From positions 1 through 26,523 of the forward strand of contig JBMOLK010000346.1 of NCBI GenBank assembly GCA_049325575.1: DNA of 26,523 nt. Direction: 5' to 3'. This stretch comes from JBMOLK01 sp049325575 (GTDB lineage: Bacteria; Bacillota; Clostridia; Acetivibrionales; Acetivibrionaceae). This document shows positions 8,559 through 15,940 of the stretch, piece by piece. How positions within the stretch are numbered: the stretch's first letter is position 1; every line of letters begins with the position of its first letter. A program made the position numbers and the translations under genes. The notes under the pieces are model-generated. The model searched no databases. It had not been told where the DNA came from and saw only the letters and a list, made by a program, of their open reading frames with translations.

Positions 8559-9452
8559 GTGGATGACATTATGTATAGAACAAGATACCCGCGGCAAACA
8601 ATACAAAGCCGAAGAAAAGCAAGAAGAAGTAAAAGGGGAAAAGATAATAAAGATACGCTTAGCATATTACAGAAGATAGCACTGCAAACGGTTTTATGTA
8701 TGTTTATTTTAGCAGCGGTAGGTATCGTTAAAAGTATTGATACTCCCGTTACAAATTACTTACAAGACAAAATAAAAGGTGTACTGTCTTATAATATTGA
8801 TATAAAGGGTATATTCGGGCAAATTGACAGTGCAGTTAGAAACGCAGGAAATGGTAACTTGCTGGATTCTGAAGATGATTTAAACAGTGATGTGTATAGT
8901 AAAACTTCCGATGACACCGCAGTTGATGAAAAGACTTTTGATGATGAATCCGTCACAGAGAATTCAATTTACCCCTCTGGTGAAAATATGGTTAAGAGTG
9001 CAGAATATAGTACCAACGGGGAGAAAGATTCAGATAGTACAAAAGATGCTTCAGAAGATGAAAAGAAGTATTCTTTTATTATTCCGGTAGGAGGTAGAAT
9101 AGGGTCCTTTTATGGTGAGCGTGTTCATCCCATAAAAGGAACAACGGAATTTCACAAAGGTATTGACATTGAAGCACAAAGCGGTACCCCTATTAAGGCA
9201 GCTTCAGGCGGAGAAGTAATAGAAGCAGGAGAAGAAGCCACTTTTGGAAAGTATATAAAAATCAGACATGAAAGAAACGTTATATCCCTTTACGCCCATT
9301 GTTCGGCTTTACTTGTAAAGAAAGGGCAGAGTGTTGATAAGGGAGACGTAATTGCCAGGGTGGGGAATACAGGTGTATCGCAAGGTCCACATTTGCACTT
9401 TGAAGTCTGGGAAGACGAAAAACATGTCGACCCTCTTGATTACATACAATAA
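8559..9452 (+). CDS. spoIVFA: M23/LytM-domain membrane protein, probable SpoIVFA-type partner of SpoIVFB
   Basis: In Bacillus, SpoIVFA holds the intramembrane protease SpoIVFB inactive in the outer forespore membrane until a forespore signal arrives. This 297-residue product has a strongly basic N terminus (about 7-31), one membrane segment (about 42-58), an acidic Ser/Asp-rich linker (about 100-170) and a C-terminal M23 domain. The domain keeps the metal-site pattern: HKGID (His199, Asp203), YAH (His247) and HLHFE (His278, His280). The call rests mainly on the neighbour: spoIVFB follows after 53 bases, and the whole order min-spoIVFA-spoIVFB matches Bacillus. Start choice is uncertain: AGAGGA (8543-8548) fits GTG 8559 best; TTG 8553 and ATG 8571 are alternatives. 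It could instead be a working sporulation-stage endopeptidase. Confidence 0.78.
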   Translation: MDDIMYRTRYPRQTIQSRRKARRSKRGKDNKDTLSILQKIALQTVLCMFILAAVGIVKSIDTPVTNYLQDKIKGVLSYNIDIKGIFGQIDSAVRNAGNGNLLDSEDDLNSDVYSKTSDDTAVDEKTFDDESVTENSIYPSGENMVKSAEYSTNGEKDSDSTKDASEDEKKYSFIIPVGGRIGSFYGERVHPIKGTTEFHKGIDIEAQSGTPIKAASGGEVIEAGEEATFGKYIKIRHERNVISLYAHCSALLVKKGQSVDKGDVIARVGNTGVSQGPHLHFEVWEDEKHVDPLDYIQ

Positions 9453-9505
9453 TTTATGAATTTATATAAGTTTATAGATTTGGGGAGTGGAATAGGTATA
9501 TTTTT

Positions 9506-10381
9506 GTGCAAATTTTGAGAAAGCCGTTTAAAATTGAAATAGACCCCTTTATATTTCCAGTGTCATTAATAACTTTTTACTATGGTTGTTTAACAGAGTA
9601 CTTCACAATATTTATTTCTATGACAATTCATGAAATGGCTCATATTGCAGCAGCTTTATCAAAAGCCAGGAAGTTAAGATCCGTTAAGGTTCTTTCTATA
9701 GGGTTAAATGCTGTAATTGAAGTAAACCCTGTAAGAGATAATAGCTCATTTTTCATTAATATTAGCGGTCCACTGATAAACATTTTACTGTCCACTGTAT
9801 GTTATATTTTGGGCTCATATTATTTGACTTTATCGGATAATATGCGTTTTTTTATCTATGCCAACATTTCCTTGGCTATATTTAACATGCTCCCAATTTT
9901 ACCTTTGGATGGTGGAAGGATCCTTAAAGATATACTTGTTAGCAAAATTGGTTTATTTAGTGCAAATAGATATTCTAAGAGGATATCATGGGCATTTGCA
10001 TTTTTATTAATGATCCTTGGAATATTTCAGTTCTTAAGCAATATATACAATTTCAGCATCATTTTTATAGCAGGTTATATATTATTTTTTCTAAAACATG
10101 AAGAGACGGAGGTATCATTAATGAACATCAAAAACCTTGTTTACAAACGTTCCAGGTTTTTAAAGAGAGGAATTTATCCGGGAAGGGAATTGGTTGTCAT
10201 AAAGTCTATGCGGCTGGGCGACATTATCAAAAGTATGGATTTTGACAGATTTCACATTATATATGTGCTGGATGAAGATATGAAACTAATAAAGATATTT
10301 ACCGAGCAGGAGGTTATTGACTATATGATTAAATACAATGCAGAAATGAGTTTTGACGAATTGATAAGGTCTTTAGCATAG
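9506..10381 (+). CDS. spoIVFB: SpoIVFB-type M50 intramembrane metalloprotease
   Basis: A site-2-protease family zinc metalloprotease; in Bacillus SpoIVFB cuts pro-sigma-K inside the mother-cell membrane. The 291 residues include the zinc motif HEMAH at 42-46 (His42, Glu43, His46) within a membrane helix and the third ligand Asp135 in NMLPILPLDGGR (127-138); both positions are close to those of Bacillus SpoIVFB. About five or six hydrophobic segments occupy residues 15-205, and the last 85 residues are soluble and look like the CBS-like domain that senses ATP. The start is GTG 9506 with only a weak AGGT upstream. It pairs with the M23 gene just ahead. The gene ends in a long hairpin before convergent metF. 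Confidence 0.88.
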   Translation: MQILRKPFKIEIDPFIFPVSLITFYYGCLTEYFTIFISMTIHEMAHIAAALSKARKLRSVKVLSIGLNAVIEVNPVRDNSSFFINISGPLINILLSTVCYILGSYYLTLSDNMRFFIYANISLAIFNMLPILPLDGGRILKDILVSKIGLFSANRYSKRISWAFAFLLMILGIFQFLSNIYNFSIIFIAGYILFFLKHEETEVSLMNIKNLVYKRSRFLKRGIYPGRELVVIKSMRLGDIIKSMDFDRFHIIYVLDEDMKLIKIFTEQEVIDYMIKYNAEMSFDELIRSLA

Positions 10382-10434
10382 CTTTAAAGGGCATACGGTA
10401 TAGTAAAATGTCAGCTACACGCTGCCCTAAAGCT
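10380..10434. terminator. Long hairpin between convergent spoIVFB and metF (likely bidirectional transcription barrier)
   Basis: AGCTTT (10380-10385) pairs with AAAGCT (10429-10434) and AGGGCA (10388-10393) with TGCCCT (10423-10428): 12 base pairs with a two-base bulge and a 29-base apical region. It fills the whole gap between two facing genes. There is no U-tract on either side, so it is not a textbook intrinsic terminator; a role in ending or stabilising both messages is inferred from position. Confidence 0.55.
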
Positions 10435-10437
10435 GGA

Positions 10438-11301
10438 TTAGATTCCTATATTCTCGAGAATTTCCTTGCTGGACTTTGGTCTGTTCATAGTTAATAAGTG
10501 TATTCCGTCAACTCCATTTTCTATTAAATCACGGATTTGCATGCTTGCATATTCTATACCGGCTTTACGCATGTCATCTGCACTATTCCCGTATTTGTCC
10601 ATCATTATTACCAGTTTTGCAGGAATGGAAGCACCGCAAAGCGCAGTAATCCTTTTAATTTGGTCTGCTTTAAATACAGGCATGATTCCCGGTGTAATGG
10701 GACAGTTGATACCAATGGAAGACGCTTTATCATGAAAATCATAGAATAACCTGTTATCAAAGAATAATTGTGTAACAAGAAAATCAACACCCGTATCAAC
10801 CTTTTCCTTCAGATGTACCAAATCCTCCTTAAGACGTTTGCTGTCAACGTGACCTTCCACGTAAGCTGCTGCTGCTATGCAGAAGTCATTCTTTTCTCGT
10901 ATGTGCTTAATCAGTTCACTTGCATACCTGTAGACATTTTTACTAAAGTCAAAGTCCGGCTGGTTTGCTGGAGGGTCTCCTCTTAATGCAAGAACATTTT
11001 GAAGATTATGTCCATGTAGAGCGCCTAGCAAAGTATCAATTTCTTCCTTTGAATGTCCCACGCATGTAAAATGTGCCATGCTCTCTATATCATATTCATT
11101 TTTGATTTTTGATGCTATTTCAATTGTTCTGTCTTTTGCGCTTCCTCCCGCTCCATAAGTAACACTTATGAAGTCAGGTTTTAACTCTTTAAACTGCTCC
11201 AATGTATTATAAATGGACTCTAACGGTGTATCAAGCTTCGGCGGAAATATCTCAAAGGAAATAACGGGTTTTTTTGTTTTAAATAACTCAATAAGCTTCA
11301 T
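10438..11301 (-). CDS. metF: Methylenetetrahydrofolate reductase
   Basis: MetF reduces 5,10-methylene-THF to 5-methyl-THF using FAD, supplying methyl groups for methionine synthesis and, in acetogens, the methyl branch of CO2 fixation. The 287-residue single-domain protein shows the family landmarks: SFEIFPPK near residue 15 (conserved Glu), FISVTYGAGGS, NVLALRGDPP, the GVDFLVTQLFFDN segment, CPITPGIMPV, and GIHLLTMNRP at the C terminus. Length fits MetF without a C-terminal regulatory domain. GGGAGGTT stands just ahead of ATG 11301. No methionine-synthase or other C1 gene is adjacent. It has its own strong promoter and an unusually structured leader of about 200 bases. Confidence 0.96.
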   Translation of the reverse strand: MKLIELFKTKKPVISFEIFPPKLDTPLESIYNTLEQFKELKPDFISVTYGAGGSAKDRTIEIASKIKNEYDIESMAHFTCVGHSKEEIDTLLGALHGHNLQNVLALRGDPPANQPDFDFSKNVYRYASELIKHIREKNDFCIAAAAYVEGHVDSKRLKEDLVHLKEKVDTGVDFLVTQLFFDNRLFYDFHDKASSIGINCPITPGIMPVFKADQIKRITALCGASIPAKLVIMMDKYGNSADDMRKAGIEYASMQIRDLIENGVDGIHLLTMNRPKSSKEILENIGI

Positions 11302-11360
11302 TTTAACCTCCCTATAGTTAATAGTTTATATTGAATTAAAATATGTGCTATTAAGATATA

Positions 11361-11461
11361 TAGAGATCGAACTGTAAAAGTAGATAAACTTGATGAGCCC
11401 GCCATTTGTATCAAATTAGCGGAGCGAATTATATGTTTATCTTAACAGTTCGTTATCTCTA
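11361..11461 (-). other. Highly paired 101-nt element in the metF leader (candidate structured RNA or small MITE)
   Basis: Nested inverted repeats: TAGAGAT (11361-11367)/ATCTCTA (11455-11461); CGAACTGT (11368-11375)/ACAGTTCG (11445-11452); AGATAAAC (11382-11389)/GTTTATCT (11435-11442); CCGC (11399-11402)/GCGG (11419-11422); ATTTG (11404-11408)/CAAAT (11412-11416). About 32 base pairs form one long hairpin with an asymmetric internal loop. It lies inside the predicted 5' untranslated region of metF. A competing small hairpin GTTAT/ATAAC (11452-11466) overlaps the outer stem. I recognise no known riboswitch consensus (SAM, THF, cobalamin, T-box). No clear target-site duplication supports a transposon origin. 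Confidence 0.6.
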
Positions 11462-11511
11462 ATAACCTGTTGCTAAAGAAATAAGTATGGAACAGCTGTT
11501 GTTACTAATCT

Positions 11512-11539
11512 ATTATAACACAAAACCACATACTGTCAA
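11512..11539 (-). promoter_or_regulatory. Strong sigma-A promoter for metF
   Basis: Read on the minus strand: perfect -35 TTGACA (11534-11539), 16-base spacer, perfect -10 TATAAT (11512-11517). The transcript would start near 11505 and run about 200 bases before the metF start codon, through the structured element at 11361-11461. Confidence 0.8.
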
Positions 11540-11659
11540 GTTAATTCAAATACAATTAAATACACCTAAAATCATGCAAACTAAAATTAAATACATTTTG
11601 CTTTGTGGTGCTTATGAAGTTAATACCTAATGTGCTTGCAGTAAGCCGGAAAATGCATA

Positions 11660-11688
11660 TTGATTCATTCAGAATATTCTAGTAAAAT
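11660..11688 (+). promoter_or_regulatory. Candidate promoter for the symporter pair
   Basis: TTGATT (11660-11665) and TAAAAT (11683-11688) are 17 bases apart, in the 640-base gap between divergent metF and the small symporter-associated gene. If used, the leader is about 250 bases and passes through the hairpin-plus-T-tract near 11800 and the alternative hairpins near 11870. Confidence 0.35.
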
Positions 11689-11786
11689 AATAATTGTAGC
11701 ATGGTATTATGGTAGGATAAAGCGTTTAACTTTAGGATATTTTCTGCTGGAACCGCTTTTAGCATATAATAGTACTTAATTCCTGT

Positions 11787-11816
11787 TGGTACCCTGCTAT
11801 GGGTATTTTTTATTTT
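11787..11816 (+). terminator. Intrinsic terminator-like hairpin in the leader of the symporter pair
   Basis: TACCC and GGGTA form a short stem with loop TGCTAT inside GGTACCCTGCTATGGGTA, followed at once by TTTTTTATTTT. It precedes the small membrane gene by about 130 bases, so it either stops stray transcription or is the expression platform of a leader regulator. Upstream, TGGAACCGC (near 11750) resembles a T-box core, but no stem I or specifier region could be traced. Confidence 0.5.
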
Positions 11817-11855
11817 GCCTTTTTATAAGCCTAATATTTTTCTGTGGTTTGAATC

Positions 11856-11895
11856 CTCAAATATCGTAAGGGGTACGAATTTGCGTGGATTTGAG
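11856..11895 (+). other. Two mutually exclusive hairpins upstream of the small symporter-associated gene
   Basis: CAAAT-A-TCGTA (11858-11868) can pair with TACGAATTTG (11874-11883), while CTCAAAT (11856-11862) can instead pair with ATTTGAG (11889-11895). The two pairings share the same 5' strand. They stand about 50 bases before the start codon. No known regulator is recognised; noted as structure only. Confidence 0.35.
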
Positions 11896-11947
11896 TACAC
11901 TGTAATAGATGGTCTGTAAACGGGTCTTTGAAAGGGGGGGGATGGTA

Positions 11948-12121
11948 TTGTTGGGAATACCGGATTTTTGGGTTTTGAGCGCCTATATCCTCTGCATCCT
12001 AAGCGCTGCTGCTTGTGTTGTCTACGGAGTGTTGAATTGGAATAAAGGCGGGGAGAATGAGGCTCTTGAAATTGAGGAAGAGAGCAAATGGGAAGCAGAG
12101 GAAAGAAGAATTGAAGTATAA
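11948..12121 (+). CDS. Small single-span membrane protein, symporter small accessory protein type
   Basis: A 57-residue protein beginning M(L)GIPDFW, with one membrane segment (about 8-26, AYILCILSAAACVVYGVL), then NWNKGG and a highly charged Glu-rich tail (about 35-57). This layout is what I know as the small accessory subunit encoded just ahead of certain sodium:solute symporters in anaerobes. TTG 11948 is chosen because the AAGGGGGGGG tract (11932-11941) is at proper distance from it, while ATG 11942 directly abuts that tract; an even earlier start at 11909 lacks any site. The symporter follows after 146 bases. Its function is inferred from pairing: assembly or stability of the transporter. 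Confidence 0.75.
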   Translation: MLGIPDFWVLSAYILCILSAAACVVYGVLNWNKGGENEALEIEEESKWEAEERRIEV

Positions 12122-12267
12122 CTATATACTATACTTATATATATTGACTATATATAAAGGGACTTGCAGTTTGGGATAGGAGAAATGGGTCAAATATCCA
12201 GGAAATAGCTAGCTCCTTAAAGTTAATGTTATTTTGGATTTTACTTTAATTTTAGGGAGGTCAAAAA

Positions 12268-13890
12268 ATGTTTTTTTATACAATTACAATTGTAGTCATA
12301 TTTCTTATTATTACTGCCTATCTTGGTTACCTGGGGTATAAGCGTACTAAAAGTTCACAGGATTATATGGTTGCAGGAAGGCAAATACACCCAATGATAA
12401 TGGCACTTTCATATGGAGCTACTTTTATCAGTACATCCGCAATTGTAGGTTTTGGGGGCGTAGCCGGACAGCTCGGTATGGGAGTACTGTGGCTTACTTT
12501 CCTGAATATTTTCATTGGTATATTCATTGCATTTCTGATTTTCGGAAAGAGAACAAGAAAGATGGGGCATAATCTTGATGCACACACCTTTCCGGAACTC
12601 TTAGGCCTAAGGTTCAATTCAAAGTTTATTCAGGTTTTCTCGGGGTTAATAATATTTATTTTTATGCCTATTTATGCGTCTGCGGTATTAAAAGGCGGGG
12701 TAGGTTTTATGCAGTCATATTTTGGAGGTTCCTTTGAACTGTGGCTGTTTGTCTTTGCAGCTATCGTAGCAGTTTATGTTTTTATGGGCGGTATGAAAGG
12801 TGTAATGTATACAGATGCGTTTCAGGGTACTATAATGTTTGCAGGAATGGTTTTCCTGCTTGTATTCACCTACGTAAAGCTTGGAGGAGTTGTAGAGGCC
12901 CACAGCAAACTTACAAGCCTGTTCAATGAGCCGGCAGTACAGGAACAGACTGCCAAGCTCGTAAAAGGTGGCTTTAGAGGCTGGACTTCCATGCCCCAAT
13001 TTAATACAGCTATTTGGTGGTCTCTGATTACTTCAATTGTTATGGGAGTTGGAATAGGTGTTCTTGCACAACCCCAGCTTGTTGTGAGGTTTATGACGGT
13101 TAAAAGCAATAGGGAACTTAATAGAGCGGTTGTCTCGGGAGGAGTATTCATTCTGATGATGACAGGCGTTGCATTTGTTGTAGGTGCCTTAGCCAACGTC
13201 ATATTCTTTGATACTACCGGTAAGGTCGCATTAGCAGTGGGTGTAGACAATATTATACCGGAATATATAAAGAACCATGTGCCTGCCTGGTTTGGTGCTG
13301 TGTTTCTTGTGACACTTCTTGCAGCGGCTATGTCGACTTTAAGCTCACAGTTCCATGCAATGGGTACGGCTATTGGCAGAGACGTTTATGAAAGGTCAAT
13401 GGGTAAAAAGGGTAACTCGCTGCTAATAACCAAGTCCGGAGTGGCTGTTGTAATTATAATAAGTACAGTTCTGACATGGCTGTCAAGCAAGCTTGATGCC
13501 AGTGTAGGAATAATAGCCAGTGGTACTTCACTATTTTTCGGTCTCACTGCTGCATCATTCCTTCCTGCTTATGTGGGGGCTCTTTATTTTAAGAAAATGC
13601 CTAAAGCTGCTGCAGAGTGGGGGATCGTAGCAGGATTTCTTTCAAGCTTCTTCTGGATATTCTTTATTCATGCTAAAAATGCAACAAGTTTGCAGCTTTG
13701 CAATCTTTTATTCGGCAAGGCCTACCTTGTTCAAAATACAGGCATGAATTTTCTTTCTCAATATGATGCCATAATTGTAGCACTACCTGTATCGTTACTT
13801 GTAACAGCTGCTGTTTGGTTGGTATATGCCTTAAGAAATAAACACAGTATTGATAATACACATATTGAAAGATGCTTTAGTGGAATATAG
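12268..13890 (+). CDS. Sodium:solute symporter (SSS family) permease
   Basis: A 540-residue polytopic membrane protein with about 13 hydrophobic helices. The SSS/LeuT-fold signature is visible: N-terminal helix then KRTKSSQDYMVAGRQIHP, the ALSYGATFISTSAIVGFGG helix with small residues at the sodium site, VFMGGMKGVMYTDAFQG (about 170-186), and the late AAAMSTLSSQFHAMGTAIGRD segment (about 350-370), whose Ser/Thr residues form the second sodium-site region. The substrate cannot be told from sequence; SSS members carry proline, pantothenate, sugars, acetate or others. A clear GGGAGGTC precedes ATG 12268. It is co-directional with the small accessory gene at 11948 and ends in a terminator. No metabolic gene next to it hints at the solute. 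Confidence 0.9.
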   Translation: MFFYTITIVVIFLIITAYLGYLGYKRTKSSQDYMVAGRQIHPMIMALSYGATFISTSAIVGFGGVAGQLGMGVLWLTFLNIFIGIFIAFLIFGKRTRKMGHNLDAHTFPELLGLRFNSKFIQVFSGLIIFIFMPIYASAVLKGGVGFMQSYFGGSFELWLFVFAAIVAVYVFMGGMKGVMYTDAFQGTIMFAGMVFLLVFTYVKLGGVVEAHSKLTSLFNEPAVQEQTAKLVKGGFRGWTSMPQFNTAIWWSLITSIVMGVGIGVLAQPQLVVRFMTVKSNRELNRAVVSGGVFILMMTGVAFVVGALANVIFFDTTGKVALAVGVDNIIPEYIKNHVPAWFGAVFLVTLLAAAMSTLSSQFHAMGTAIGRDVYERSMGKKGNSLLITKSGVAVVIIISTVLTWLSSKLDASVGIIASGTSLFFGLTAASFLPAYVGALYFKKMPKAAAEWGIVAGFLSSFFWIFFIHAKNATSLQLCNLLFGKAYLVQNTGMNFLSQYDAIIVALPVSLLVTAAVWLVYALRNKHSIDNTHIERCFSGI

Positions 13891-13915
13891 AGAATTAAAG
13901 AGATTCTATAAATTT

Positions 13916-13944
13916 AGCCACCCTTTATTATGGGTGGTTTTTTT
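13916..13944 (+). terminator. Intrinsic terminator after the symporter gene
   Basis: CCACCC (13918-13923) pairs with GGGTGG (13932-13937), loop TTTATTAT, followed by TTTTTTT. It separates the symporter unit from the cellulase genes. Confidence 0.92.
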
Positions 13945-14070
13945 GTTTCTACCGACCAAAATATTTACCGGCCACGCATAACTATTTTGTGAGGACGTGA
14001 TTTATAAATCAACAACCATAGTTTTTAAAAATATATGCAGTATTTATTTTTGAGGGGAGGAATGTTTGGT

Positions 14071-15681
14071 ATGAAGAGTATGAAAAAAGCCGTTGTATTA
14101 CTGGCTGTAGTTTTAATGCTGGCAGTAAGCTTGCTGCCGGTCAATCTTTTTGCTGAAAGTTTTCAGGGTGTAACGGTACAGGGAGTCAGTGTCGATGAGA
14201 ACAACGATGATTACCTTCGTGTGGAAGGGAACAAAATCCTGGATGTGTATGGAAATGAAGTGTTCTTGACGGGTATAGCATGGTTTGGGTATGAGACCCC
14301 CAATGAATGTTTCCACGGACTATGGTCTCAGAACATGGAGTTGATTATTGACAGAGTTGCCGACTGTGGATTTAACCTGTTAAGGATTCCTCTTAGTGTC
14401 CAAATGGTTAACCAGTGGAGAAATGGAATTTTTACTGTATCCCCTGCTGTAAACATATATGAAAATCCTGGCCTTGAAGGTAAAAACACTCTGGAAGTAC
14501 TTGATGCGGTTATCGCACAGTGTAAGCTAAAAGGTATAAAGGTAATGCTGGACATGCACAGGGTAGTAAACGGTTACCAGACAAATACCTGGTATACAGG
14601 CTCATATACCGATAAGGACTTTGAAGAGTGCTGGAAGTGGCTGGCGACTCATTATAAAAATGATGATACTGTAATTGCCATGGATTTATTTAATGAGCCG
14701 CACGGCAAACCCTTTTTAGGAGATGGTGCAAAATGGGATAGTTCAACCGACAAGAATAATTGGAAGTATGCAGCTGAAAGGGTTGGTAAAGCTGTACTGG
14801 ATATTAACCCAAACCTTCTTTTAGTGGTTGAGGGTGTCGAGGTGTATCCAAAGGAAGGCTATGACTATACTGCAGTGGATCACGCAGGACAGCCCAGCAA
14901 ATATTACTATAACTGGTGGGGAGGGAACCTAAGAGGAGTAAAGGAGCATCCTGTAAAGCCTGAAGGCTACGAAGGAAAAGTTGTATACTCGCCGCATGAC
15001 TATGGTCCTTCTGTATGGCAGCAGCCGTGGTTTTATCCTGGGTTTAACAAGGACACCCTATATAAGGATGTTTGGGGTCCAAACTGGTTTTACATACATG
15101 AAAACAATTTAGGTCCTGTTCTGGTTGGAGAATGGGGCGGCAAACTTGAAGTAGGTGATACACTAACCTGGCTTTCTTCCCTGGCTGAATTCATTGATGA
15201 AAAACAAATTCACCACACTTTCTGGTGTGTAAACCCCAATTCAGCAGATACGGCCGGGATACTCCTGGATGACTGGGATACTGTAGATATTGAAAAATAC
15301 AATCTGGTAAAACCTACTTTGTGGCAGAATAGTGCCGGTAAGTTCATAGGTTTGGATCACCGTATACCCCTTGGAAACAACGGTATTACTGTAAGTGAGT
15401 ATTACTCGGCCAACCCGCAGCCTACACCTGCAACAACTCCTCCGCCTACCACATCACCACAGGTTATACAAGGTGATGTAAACGGCGATGGTGTGGTTAA
15501 CTCAACGGATCTGACTCTTATGAAAAGATATGTAATTGGGATTATTAATGACTTCCCGGTAGAAAATGACCTGATAATAGCAGATGTGAGCGGTGATAAA
15601 GTAATCAATTCAACCGACTATACATTGATGAAGAGATATATACTAAACATTATAAAAGAGTTTCCGGCAGCCAAACTATAG
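14071..15681 (+). CDS. Secreted GH5 endoglucanase with C-terminal type I dockerin (cellulosomal)
   Basis: A retaining beta-1,4-glucanase that would cut internal bonds of cellulose while docked to a scaffoldin. The 536-residue precursor has a signal peptide (1-28, ending LFA), a GH5 barrel (about 45-430) of the subtype with GIAWFGYETPNE near 68-79 (Acidothermus E1-like), a Pro/Thr linker (449-463) and a dockerin (467-536). The acid/base is Glu209 in NEP (208-210) and the nucleophile Glu354 in GEWGG. The dockerin has two calcium loops, DVNGDGVVNSTD (469-480) and DVSGDKVINSTD (505-516), each with Ser-Thr at positions 10-11. ATG 14071 is chosen: AGGGGAGG (14053-14060) is 10 bases away, while ATGs at 14035 and 14062 are badly placed. 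No terminator was seen before the next promoter. Confidence 0.95.
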   Translation: MKSMKKAVVLLAVVLMLAVSLLPVNLFAESFQGVTVQGVSVDENNDDYLRVEGNKILDVYGNEVFLTGIAWFGYETPNECFHGLWSQNMELIIDRVADCGFNLLRIPLSVQMVNQWRNGIFTVSPAVNIYENPGLEGKNTLEVLDAVIAQCKLKGIKVMLDMHRVVNGYQTNTWYTGSYTDKDFEECWKWLATHYKNDDTVIAMDLFNEPHGKPFLGDGAKWDSSTDKNNWKYAAERVGKAVLDINPNLLLVVEGVEVYPKEGYDYTAVDHAGQPSKYYYNWWGGNLRGVKEHPVKPEGYEGKVVYSPHDYGPSVWQQPWFYPGFNKDTLYKDVWGPNWFYIHENNLGPVLVGEWGGKLEVGDTLTWLSSLAEFIDEKQIHHTFWCVNPNSADTAGILLDDWDTVDIEKYNLVKPTLWQNSAGKFIGLDHRIPLGNNGITVSEYYSANPQPTPATTPPPTTSPQVIQGDVNGDGVVNSTDLTLMKRYVIGIINDFPVENDLIIADVSGDKVINSTDYTLMKRYILNIIKEFPAAKL

Positions 15682-15747
15682 ATACTACAGTGCATGCAAA
15701 AAAGTAGAGATATACATATGGATGATGTATACATGTGAAAATAGGAC

Positions 15748-15776
15748 TTGCCGCACATATAAACTCGTGATAGAAT
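15748..15776 (+). promoter_or_regulatory. Candidate promoter for the GH9 cellulase leader
   Basis: TTGCCG (15748-15753), 17 bases, TAGAAT (15771-15776). Transcription would begin near 15783, about 60 bases ahead of the riboswitch aptamer, leaving a leader of roughly 420 bases before the GH9 start codon. Confidence 0.5.
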
Positions 15777-15840
15777 AGAACTATAGTTCAGTAGTACTTT
15801 ATAACTAGTTCAAGGGTAAACAAAACTTAATAAAACATCT

Positions 15841-15925
15841 GCAAAAGGCAAACTTGTCGAAAGATAAGGACGCAAAGCTTCGAGTCTAAGGTGGAATCAC
15901 TATGACAGTCGGGTTGCCAGTATTT
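15841..15925 (+). promoter_or_regulatory. Cyclic-di-GMP class I (GEMM-I) riboswitch aptamer upstream of a GH9 cellulase
   Basis: The conserved GEMM-I core is legible. P1 is GGCAA (15847-15851) with TTGCC (15914-15918). A first helix CTTGTC/GATAAG is capped by a GAAA tetraloop (15859-15862). The junction GGACGCAAAGC (15868-15878) follows, then GAGTCTAAGG with a second helix, and ATGACAGTCGGGTTGCC closes the fold. The CTAAG...TATG pair matches the expected tetraloop-receptor side. GEMM-I aptamers bind c-di-GMP with very high affinity and usually control motility, adhesion or matrix genes. Here the next gene is a secreted cellulase, with only an intrinsic terminator and a leader in between. Confidence 0.9.
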
Positions 15926-15940
15926 ATAGGTTAGTACTTT

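Noticed and set aside
10466..10986. Plus-strand frames opposite metF, and similar frames opposite other genes
   Set aside because: They are shadows of strongly supported genes on the other strand and show no domain motifs or ribosome sites.
11391..11430. Active hammerhead ribozyme
   Set aside because: The essential C3 is T, A15.1 is missing, and there is no third stem or cleavage site.
11745..11765. Sigma-54 promoter in TGGAACCGCTTTTAGCA
   Set aside because: The GG and GC elements are 11 bases apart, not the required 10, and no enhancer-binding regulator gene is nearby.
11740..11816. T-box leader (TGGAACCGC followed by a terminator) upstream of the symporter pair
   Set aside because: No stem I, specifier loop or antiterminator pairing that includes the box could be traced, and the terminator does not contain the box complement.
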